From contig NZ_JAVDXU010000002.1 in NCBI RefSeq assembly GCF_031458095.1, positions 310,001 to 374,000 of the forward strand: a DNA stretch of 64,000 bases, in the 5' to 3' direction. This document shows, piece after piece, positions 58,427 through 64,000 of the stretch. The notes beneath the pieces are model-generated. The model saw only the letters and a program-made list of their open reading frames with translations, made no database searches and was not told the origin of the DNA. The position numbers were made by a program, and so were the translations under genes. Origin of the DNA: Pelomonas saccharophila_A. GTDB lineage: Bacteria; Pseudomonadota; Gammaproteobacteria; Burkholderiales; Burkholderiaceae_C. Position 1 is the stretch's first letter. Each line of letters begins with the position of its first letter.

Positions 58427-59716
58427 CTATCGGTCCTGCGGCAGGTGGTCGGTGCGGGCCAGGTCGAGCAGGTGCTCGACTTCTTCCTTGTACTCGACCA
58501 GATTGCGCTGGTGCCAGCGCTTGATCCACCACATGGTGCCGGCCACGACGACGCCGAAGATGGTGATGGCGCCAAAGGCCGACAGGCCGAAGCGCGTCAT
58601 GGCCGTGTAGAAGGCACCCAGGCCCAGGATGCAGGCCTGCTCGTTGAAGTTCTGCACCGCGATGCTGCGCCCGGCCCCCATCAGGTTGTGGCCGCGGTGC
58701 TGCAGCAGCGCATTCATGGGCACGACCAGATAGCCGCCGATGCCGCCCAGCAGCACCAGGAAGGGCGCCGCCACCCACACGTTGTGGATGAGGTTCATGA
58801 AGATGACCAGCAGGCCCATGGCGATGCCCAGCGGGATGACCGAGGTGGCGCGGTCCAGCCGGCAGTAGAGCGAGGCGACGACGGCGCCGACGGCCGTGCC
58901 GATGGCCACCACGCCGACCAGGGATGACGCTTGCGTCGTGCCATAGCCCAGGGCCGCGGCGGCCCAGGCCAGCACGATGTAGCGCAGATTGCCGCTGACG
59001 CCCCAGAACAGCGTCGTTGTGGCCAGCGAGATCTGGCCCAGCTTGTCCTGCCAGAGCTTGCTGTTGCAGGACGAGAAGTCGCGCACCAGGCCCAGGAAGC
59101 TGTGCGCATAGGGCTGCAGCGGCGCCGAGGTGCGCGGGATGCGCAGATTGAAAAGAGCCGCCAGCACATACAGGCCGACGAGGCTGGCGATGGCCGCCTC
59201 GGGCGGGCTGTCGATGCCGGTCTCCACCATGGGCATGTCGATCGTCAACAGCAGGTGGGAGACGCGGTCGCCGATCAACTGGCCGCCGAGCAATACGCCC
59301 AGGATGATGGAGGTGATGGTCAGGCCCTCGATCCAGCCATTGGCCTTGACGAGCTGGGACGGTGGCAGCAGTTCGGTCAGGATGCCGTACTTGGCCGGCG
59401 AGTAGGCCGCCGCGCCCAGGCCGACGATGGCATAGGCCATCAGGGGATGGGCGCCGAACAGCATCATCAGGCAGCCGACCACCTTGATGCTGTTCGAGAA
59501 GAACATGACCTTGCCCTTGGGTACCGCGTCGGCGAAGGCGCCGACGAAGGGCGCGAGCACGACGTAGAACAGGGCGAACATCGGCACCAAGGCGGCGCGC
59601 TGCCACTCGGCGGCACCGGAGGAACGCAGCAACTCGACGGCGGCGACGAAGAGCGCGTTATCAGCCAGCGAGCTGAAGAACTGCGCCGACATGATGGTGT
59701 AAAAGCCGCGTTTCAT
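58427..59716 (-). CDS. lplT: Lysophospholipid transporter LplT (MFS)
   Basis: A 429-residue major-facilitator-superfamily protein with about twelve membrane helices. LplT flips lysophospholipids across the inner membrane for reacylation. Diagnostic stretches are MKRGFYTIMSAQFFSSLADNAL, PFVGAFADAVPKGKVMFFSN, AAAYSPAKYGILTELLPPSQ and VPMNALLQHRGHNLMGAGRS. No aas acyltransferase gene is adjacent, unlike E. coli. It is divergent from alr with a 120-nt spacer, an arrangement common in betaproteobacteria. Confidence 0.92.
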   Translation of the reverse strand: MKRGFYTIMSAQFFSSLADNALFVAAVELLRSSGAAEWQRAALVPMFALFYVVLAPFVGAFADAVPKGKVMFFSNSIKVVGCLMMLFGAHPLMAYAIVGLGAAAYSPAKYGILTELLPPSQLVKANGWIEGLTITSIILGVLLGGQLIGDRVSHLLLTIDMPMVETGIDSPPEAAIASLVGLYVLAALFNLRIPRTSAPLQPYAHSFLGLVRDFSSCNSKLWQDKLGQISLATTTLFWGVSGNLRYIVLAWAAAALGYGTTQASSLVGVVAIGTAVGAVVASLYCRLDRATSVIPLGIAMGLLVIFMNLIHNVWVAAPFLVLLGGIGGYLVVPMNALLQHRGHNLMGAGRSIAVQNFNEQACILGLGAFYTAMTRFGLSAFGAITIFGVVVAGTMWWIKRWHQRNLVEYKEEVEHLLDLARTDHLPQDR

Positions 59717-59836
59717 CGGGCGTGGCGCAATCCTGAACTGTCTTCTGCTTGTAGGCCGGTAAACGGGAGCGGCGCGGGTTTATAGCACGCCCCTAGTTCG
59801 ACAGCGGCGCCCCAAACCCGGGCGCAAAATCCGGCC

Positions 59837-60937
59837 ATGCCACGCCCGATTGAAGCCCTGATCCATACCGAAGCGCTCGCTCACAACCTGGGCCGCGCCC
59901 GCGCACAAGCCCCCAACGCCCGAGTCTGGGCCGTCGTCAAGGCCAATGCCTATGGTCATGGCATCGAGCGCGCCTTCGAGGGTCTGCGCGCGGCGGACGG
60001 CTTCGCCCTGCTGGACCTGGCCGAGGCCGAACGCCTGCGTGCCCTGGACTGGCGCGGCCCCATCCTGCTGCTGGAGGGCGTGTTCGAGCCGCGCGACCTG
60101 GAGCTGTGCTCGCGGCTGAAGCTGTGGCACTCGGTGCATTGCGAGCAGCAGATCGACTGGCTGGCCATGCACAAGACCCACGAGCCGCACCGCGTCTTTC
60201 TCAAGCTGAACTCCGGCATGAACCGCCTGGGTTTCACGCCGGCCGCCTTCCGCGCCGCCTATGCGCGCCTGGAGGCCCTGCCCCAGGTCGACGAGATCGG
60301 CTTGATGACGCATTTCTCCGATGCCGACAGCTTGCGGCAAGGCGTGGACGGCATCGCCCACCAGCTGGCCGCCTTCGAGGCCGCCACCGAGGGCCTGGCC
60401 GGCGAACGCAGCATCGCCAACAGCGCCGCCACGCTGCGCCACCCCGGCCGCACGGCCCAGGACTGGGTGCGCGCCGGCATCATGAGCTATGGCGGCGTGC
60501 CCGACTTCCCCGAGCACGACGCTGCCTACTGGGATCTGCGCCCGGCCATGACGCTGCGCTCCCGGATCATCGGCGTGCAGCAGCTGCAGCCCGGCGACAC
60601 CATCGGCTATGGCAGCGCCTTCACGGCCGAGCGCGTCACGCGGGCCGGCATCGTCGCCTGCGGCTATGCCGACGGCTATCCGCGCCATGCGCCCACCGGC
60701 ACGCCCATCCTGGTCGACGGCAAGCGCACCCGCACCCTGGGCCGCGTGTCCATGGACATGCTGGCCGTGGATCTCAGCGAGCTGCCGGCCAGCGGCTTTG
60801 GCAGCGAGGTGACGCTGTGGGGCGAAGGCCCGCATGGTTCCCGCCTGCCCATCGACGAAGTGGCGCAATCGGCCGGCACCATCGGCTATGAGCTGATGTG
60901 CGCCATCACGCCCCGAGTCCCGATCCGGAATGCCTGA
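59837..60937 (+). CDS. alr: Alanine racemase
   Basis: A 366-residue fold-type III PLP enzyme that interconverts L- and D-alanine for peptidoglycan. The PLP lysine K35 is in AVVKANAYGHGIERAF. The catalytic tyrosine Y258 is in TIGYGSAFTAERVTRAGIV. The family segments FLKLNSGMNRLGF and GRVSMDMLAVDLSELP are also present. The 3' end overlaps arfB by 8 nt. The D-Ala-producing enzyme lies a few kilobases from dadA and ldcA, which consume or release D-Ala. Confidence 0.95.
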   Translation: MPRPIEALIHTEALAHNLGRARAQAPNARVWAVVKANAYGHGIERAFEGLRAADGFALLDLAEAERLRALDWRGPILLLEGVFEPRDLELCSRLKLWHSVHCEQQIDWLAMHKTHEPHRVFLKLNSGMNRLGFTPAAFRAAYARLEALPQVDEIGLMTHFSDADSLRQGVDGIAHQLAAFEAATEGLAGERSIANSAATLRHPGRTAQDWVRAGIMSYGGVPDFPEHDAAYWDLRPAMTLRSRIIGVQQLQPGDTIGYGSAFTAERVTRAGIVACGYADGYPRHAPTGTPILVDGKRTRTLGRVSMDMLAVDLSELPASGFGSEVTLWGEGPHGSRLPIDEVAQSAGTIGYELMCAITPRVPIRNA

Positions 60938-61340
60938 ACTCAACTGGCAGCCGCGACCGGACGAACTCGAGTTCGACGCCATCCGTGCCAGCGGCCCCGG
61001 TGGGCAGAACGTCAACAAGGTCAGCAACGCCGTCCATCTGCGCTTCGACATCCGCGCCTCCAGCCTGCCCGAGGCCGTCAAGGCGCGGCTGCTGAACTGG
61101 GCCGACCAGCGCATCACGTCGGAAGGCGTCGTCGTCATCAAGGCCCAGGACTCGCGCAGCCTGGAGCGCAACCGCGCCGACGCGGTCGCACGGCTGATCG
61201 AGCTGGTGCAGGCGGCCGCCCATGTGCCCAAGGCGCGCAAGGCGACCAAGCCGACCTATGGCTCCCAGCAGCGGCGGCTCGAGGGCAAGTCCAAGCGCAG
61301 CGATGTGAAAGCCGGCCGGCGCAGCAAGGCCGACTTCTAG
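60930..61340 (+). CDS. arfB: Alternative ribosome-rescue factor B (YaeJ-type peptidyl-tRNA hydrolase)
   Basis: A 136-residue release-factor-like hydrolase that frees ribosomes stalled without a stop codon. The catalytic GGQ is at residues 24-26 (IRASGPGGQNVNKVSNAVHL). The Lys/Arg-rich tail (KARKATKPTYGSQQRRLEGK, then SKRSDVKAGRRSKADF) is the part that enters the empty mRNA channel in ArfB. Full length. It overlaps alr by 8 nt and its stop shares CTAG with the convergent MFS gene. Confidence 0.95.
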   Translation: MPELNWQPRPDELEFDAIRASGPGGQNVNKVSNAVHLRFDIRASSLPEAVKARLLNWADQRITSEGVVVIKAQDSRSLERNRADAVARLIELVQAAAHVPKARKATKPTYGSQQRRLEGKSKRSDVKAGRRSKADF

Positions 61341-62515
61341 CGCTCTTCGCGCGCCCGCCGGCTGAACAGCAGCGGCAGGGCCAGCAGGTACAGGGCCGCC
61401 GCGATCAGCCACACGCAACCGGGCCAGGAGGTCTGCGTCGCCGCAAACCCGGCCGTGACGACCAAGGGACCGCCGACGCCGATCAGGCTGGTGAGGCTGG
61501 CCAGCGTCCCTTGCAGCTCGCCCTGATGCTGCTCGTCCACCTGGCGCGCCAGCATGGCCTGCAGGGCCGGCAGGGCCAGGCCGCCAACGGCAAACAGCGG
61601 CAGCAGCGCGAACGGCATCCAGCCAGCGATGGCCACGCCCATGCCGACAAAGCCCAGGCCGTCGGCCGCCATGCCGGCCAGCAGGGCGCGCTTCTCGCCC
61701 AGCTTCTCGACCATGGGCCCGGTGACAAAGGCCTGCGAGACGGCATGCAGGCCGCCATAGCAGGCCAGGGACAGGCCGGCCACCCAGGCCGTCCAGCCAT
61801 AGCGGTCCTGGCCGTAGAGGATCCACAGCGCCGCCGGCACCTGCGACACCAGGGCGACGACGGCGAACACGCCCACCAGCGGCAGCAGCGGCGGCTTGCC
61901 CTCCAGGCGATGCAAGGCCGAGAAGGCGTTGAACTTGCTGGCCTCCAGCTGGGCGGTGCGGTTCTGGTTGGACTCGGGCAGCGCGATCCAGGCGAGGCCC
62001 AGATTGAGCGCATTCATGACCGCCGCAGCGACAAAGGGCGCGCGCAGCGACCACTCGCCCAGAGCGCCACCGATCAGCGGCCCGACGACAAAGCCCAACC
62101 CCATGGCCGCGCCCATCTGGCCGAAGCGCTTGGCGCGGTCGGCCTCGGGCGTCACATCGGTGATGTAGGCCGTGCCCACGGCCATGCTGGCGCCGGTGAT
62201 GCCGGACAGCACCCGGCCGACATAGAGCCAGGCCAGGTTGGGCGCCAGGGCCATCAGCACATAGTCGGCGGCGGCACCGGCCAGCGAGGCCAGCAGCACG
62301 GGCCGGCGTCCAAAGCGGTCGCTGAGCGCCCCCAGCACCGGTGAAAACAGGAACTGCATGGCCGCGTAGACGGCCAGCAGGGCGCCGTAGTGGTGGGTCG
62401 TGGCCTCGGCGCCCGCCAACTCACGCAGCAGGCCGGGCAGGATGGGGAACACCAGGCTCATGCCCACGGCGTCCAGCAGCAGCGTCATCAGGATGACGGT
62501 CAAAGCTCGGTTCAC
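61337..62515 (-). CDS. TetA-like MFS efflux transporter
   Basis: A 392-residue drug/H+ antiporter of the Tet(A) family with twelve predicted helices. The A-motif loop GALSDRFGRRPVLLASLAGA is intact, and the family phrases VFPILPGLLRELAG, VGRVLSGITGASMAVGTAYI and GFVVGPLIGGALGEWSLRAP match class A/B tetracycline exporters. Start codon GTG (62515), only seven bases from the tet-type operator O1. The divergent TetR-like gene and two operators make it a regulated efflux pair; the natural substrate may not be tetracycline (see regulator). Confidence 0.9.
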   Translation of the reverse strand: MNRALTVILMTLLLDAVGMSLVFPILPGLLRELAGAEATTHHYGALLAVYAAMQFLFSPVLGALSDRFGRRPVLLASLAGAAADYVLMALAPNLAWLYVGRVLSGITGASMAVGTAYITDVTPEADRAKRFGQMGAAMGLGFVVGPLIGGALGEWSLRAPFVAAAVMNALNLGLAWIALPESNQNRTAQLEASKFNAFSALHRLEGKPPLLPLVGVFAVVALVSQVPAALWILYGQDRYGWTAWVAGLSLACYGGLHAVSQAFVTGPMVEKLGEKRALLAGMAADGLGFVGMGVAIAGWMPFALLPLFAVGGLALPALQAMLARQVDEQHQGELQGTLASLTSLIGVGGPLVVTAGFAATQTSWPGCVWLIAAALYLLALPLLFSRRAREER

Positions 62516-62522
62516 AACAGTC

Positions 62523-62541
62523 TCTCTATCGTTGATAGAGA
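62523..62541. promoter_or_regulatory. tet-type operator O1 (perfect palindrome)
   Basis: TCTCTATCGTTGATAGAGA is a perfect 8+3+8 palindrome and matches the tetO consensus of Tn10-type systems at nearly every position. It lies seven bases from the GTG start of the tetA-like gene, so repressor binding would block its promoter or translation start. Confidence 0.9.
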
Positions 62542-62557
62542 AGATTCTGCCCGAAGC

Positions 62558-62576
62558 TCCCTATCATTGCTAGAGA
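62558..62576. promoter_or_regulatory. tet-type operator O2 (imperfect palindrome)
   Basis: TCCCTATCATTGCTAGAGA has six of eight palindromic pairs and resembles tetO2. It ends one base before the ATG of the tetR-like gene, so repressor binding would autoregulate. Its centre is 35 bp from that of O1, a spacing that puts both on similar faces of the DNA within half a turn. Confidence 0.85.
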
Positions 62577-62577
62577 T

Positions 62578-63201
62578 ATGAATGCTGAGCGCCCTGCCCG
62601 ACTCAACCGCGACGATGTGCTGCGCGCCGCCCTGGAGCTGCTCAACGAGGTCGGCATCGACGCGCTGAGCACGCGCAAGCTGGCCGAGCGCCTGGGCGTG
62701 CAGTCGCCGACGCTGTACTGGCATTTCAAGAGCAAGGCGGCCCTGCTGGACGCAATGTCGGCGGCCGTCATGCAGCAAAGTCGCGCCATCGCGACGCCGG
62801 GGCCCGGCGAAGCCTGGCAGGATTGGCTGATGGAAGACGGCCGCAGCTTCCGCAAGGCCCTGCTGGCCTGCCGCGACGGCGCCCGGCTGCATGCCGGCAC
62901 CCGGCCGGGCGAGGCCCAGCGCGGCTCCATCGAGGCGCGCCTGGCCCTGTTGTGCAAGGCTGGCTTCGAGCCGGGGCCGGCCACCGTCCTGATGATGTCG
63001 GTGGGCCGCTTCGTCGTCGGCTGGGTGCTGGAGGAGCAATCTGCCCAGGCGCCCGATGCGCCGCCCTCGTCCTTGCTCGCGGGGCCCGACGCGGCCCAGT
63101 ACCCGCTGCTGGCCCAAGGCTGGAAGCAGACCGTGGGTGGCGATCCCGATGAATTGTTCGAGCGCGCCCTGCGGCTGCTGATCGACGGCGCGCGACCCTA
63201 G
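62578..63201 (+). CDS. TetR-like repressor of the divergent efflux gene
   Basis: A 207-residue homologue of the tetracycline repressor. The DNA-binding domain is close to Tn10 TetR (ALELLNEVGIDALSTRKLAE; PTLYWHFKSKAALLDA). In the ligand pocket F86, H100, T103 and R104 are kept (LHAGTRP), so the Mg-drug chelation site is partly intact. H64 is replaced by Arg and N82 by Asp; these residues contact ring A of tetracycline in TetR. The alignment over this region needs no gaps. The start ATG is one base after operator O2 and has no proper ribosome site. The stop shares CTAG with hxlR. Confidence 0.9.
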   Translation: MNAERPARLNRDDVLRAALELLNEVGIDALSTRKLAERLGVQSPTLYWHFKSKAALLDAMSAAVMQQSRAIATPGPGEAWQDWLMEDGRSFRKALLACRDGARLHAGTRPGEAQRGSIEARLALLCKAGFEPGPATVLMMSVGRFVVGWVLEEQSAQAPDAPPSSLLAGPDAAQYPLLAQGWKQTVGGDPDELFERALRLLIDGARP

Positions 63202-63566
63202 CGGCGCCGATCGAAGGCCATGCGCGCCGAGGCGACGGCCGCGAAGTGGCGCTCGGCCCAGCGGTCGACGACGACCAGGGCCTCGCTGAGCGACTGGCCC
63301 AGCGCGGTCAGCTGGTATTCGACATGGGGCGGCACGGTCTGGTGGTCGATGCGCTGCACCAGGCCATGGCGCTCCAGCTCGCGCAGCGTCTGCGTCAGCA
63401 TCTTCTGCGAGATGCCGCCCACCTGGCGCAGCAGCTCGTTGTTGCGCAGCGGCTGACGGGCCAGCAGCGGCACGATGAGCAGGGCCCATTTGCTGCCCAC
63501 CACCTCCAGCGCGGCACGCGAGGGGCAGGTGGCGCTGAGCACAGTGCCGGAAGGCGCGTCGGTCAT
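63198..63566 (-). CDS. HxlR family transcriptional regulator
   Basis: A 122-residue winged-helix regulator. Hallmarks are an N-terminal cysteine (LSATCPSRAALEVVGSKWAL), the helix-turn-helix FNELLRQVGGISQKMLTQTL-type segment (here LRNNELLRQVGGISQKMLTQ) and EYQLTALGQSLSEAL. The cysteine next to the SKW motif is the redox or electrophile sensor in YodB/HypR-type members. It is divergent from an SMR transporter and a probable azoreductase, the usual targets of such regulators. The 90-nt spacer contains GGTTACC and GGTGCGTAC, which may hold its site. Confidence 0.9.
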   Translation of the reverse strand: MTDAPSGTVLSATCPSRAALEVVGSKWALLIVPLLARQPLRNNELLRQVGGISQKMLTQTLRELERHGLVQRIDHQTVPPHVEYQLTALGQSLSEALVVVDRWAERHFAAVASARMAFDRRR

Positions 63567-63656
63567 GGCGTCGATTTCCTGGTTACCAAAAGGTGCGTAC
63601 TTTCCATTCTGCGACCGGACTTCCACAGTGGGCCCATCGCAACTTGGAGAGGCCTC

Positions 63657-63974
63657 ATGGCTTGGTTACTGTTGGTGAGTGCGGGGCTGGTCGAGATCGC
63701 CATGGCCGCCGCTCTGAAGGCGTCAAATGGCTGGAGCCGGCCGCTGCCGGGTGCGCTGGGCGTGCTCGCCGCCCTGCTGTCCATCGTGCTGCTGACGCAG
63801 TCCCTCAAGAGCCTGCCGACCGGCACGGCCTATGCCGTCTGGACCGGCATAGGCGCCGTCGGCGTGGCCCTGCTGGGCGTGCTGCTGCATGGCGACAGCG
63901 CTTCGCCCGCGCGGCTGGCCTGCATGGCCCTCATCGTGGCCGGCATCGCCGGCCTGCGCTGGCTGGAGGCTTGA
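63657..63974 (+). CDS. SMR family transporter (SugE/Gdx-like)
   Basis: A 105-residue four-helix small multidrug resistance protein. The essential membrane glutamate is in LVSAGLVEIAMAAALKASNG. The motifs GTAYAVWTGIGAVGVALLGV and an SDLxC-like end are as in the family. The phrase SAGLVEIAMA is nearer SugE/guanidinium exporters than EmrE. It dimerises in the inner membrane and exchanges cations for protons. It starts with GGAGAGG upstream and is followed 2 nt later by a probable azoreductase gene under the divergent HxlR regulator. Confidence 0.88.
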   Translation: MAWLLLVSAGLVEIAMAAALKASNGWSRPLPGALGVLAALLSIVLLTQSLKSLPTGTAYAVWTGIGAVGVALLGVLLHGDSASPARLACMALIVAGIAGLRWLEA

Positions 63975-63976
63975 CG

Positions 63977-64000
63977 ATGAGCAAGCTGCTGCACATCCAG
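63977..64000 (+). CDS. Start of a probable FMN-dependent NADH-azoreductase (truncated by window edge)
   Basis: Only eight codons are visible, MSKLLHIQ, starting 2 nt after the SMR stop. MSKLLHI is the usual first strand of AzoR/NQO-type flavodoxin-like proteins, and HxlR-controlled azoreductases are common. The identification is tentative, since almost the whole gene is outside the window. Confidence 0.4.

Overview
The window is very GC-rich, with strongly GC-biased third positions, tightly packed genes and many 4-nt start/stop overlaps. The gene content fits a free-living, heterotrophic betaproteobacterium of the order Burkholderiales, perhaps near Roseateles, Pelomonas or Rubrivivax. It includes a PreT/PreA pyrimidine reductase, a RutR-like regulator, YqiJ/YqiK, LplT beside Alr, and a TonB receptor. 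The taxonomy is an inference from gene content, because no rRNA or other marker is present. I saw no tRNA, rRNA, CRISPR array, IS element or prophage.

Layout. 1-4.0 kb: end of an anti-sigma-like gene, a Cache-PAS-GGDEF diguanylate cyclase, and a leftward set of small genes (monooxygenase-fold, VOC, HTH, NTF2-like). 4.3-13.8 kb: a complete-looking reductive pyrimidine/hydantoin catabolic operon. A divergent RutR-like TetR regulator is followed by preT, preA, mmsA, an NCS1 nucleobase transporter, hydA, a VOC protein and an N-carbamoyl amidohydrolase, largely translationally coupled. 13.8-20.9 kb: a MerR regulator with a textbook palindromic operator, a CPBP-like membrane protein, a soluble MCP-like protein, a methionine-type aminotransferase, and a coupled GSCFA/SGNH-like pair. 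21-25.9 kb: an ECF sigma/anti-sigma/secreted protein trio, then yqiJ-yqiK behind a tiny leader ORF. 26-32.6 kb: the homocysteine module of split MetH, a tartrate dehydrogenase-like enzyme, a haloacetate dehalogenase-like hydrolase, and a 1085-residue Tat lipoprotein.

32.8-36 kb: an oligopeptide-binding protein, a LysR regulator and a D-Ala-D-Ala dipeptidase in one coupled unit. 36-46 kb: TfoX-like, GNAT and WYL regulators, an animal-type haem peroxidase lipoprotein, an LD-carboxypeptidase, DacB, and an ornithine cyclodeaminase-family protein. 46.3-54.8 kb: a TonB receptor with a clean intrinsic terminator, then leftward DadA, class A serine hydrolase and LD-carboxypeptidase, plus an aromatic aminotransferase. 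54.9-64 kb: a DUF2332 protein, a Crp/Fnr regulator with a perfect palindrome, glutathione peroxidase, an SGNH hydrolase, LplT, Alr, ArfB, a TetA/TetR-like pair with two tet-type operators, HxlR, an SMR transporter, and the start of a probable azoreductase.

Two themes recur. One is catabolism and import of nucleobases. The other is D-alanine and peptidoglycan turnover: DdpX, DppA, two S66 carboxypeptidases, DacB, DadA and Alr are spread over 27 kb. The most unusual signal is non-coding. Three copies of a structured intergenic element (4043, 29174, 38680) each begin at or within a few nucleotides of the stop codon of a leftward gene. Their flanks are conserved but their central hairpins are sequence-divergent and re-paired. 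Also notable are four convergent gene pairs whose stop codons share the palindrome CTAG.
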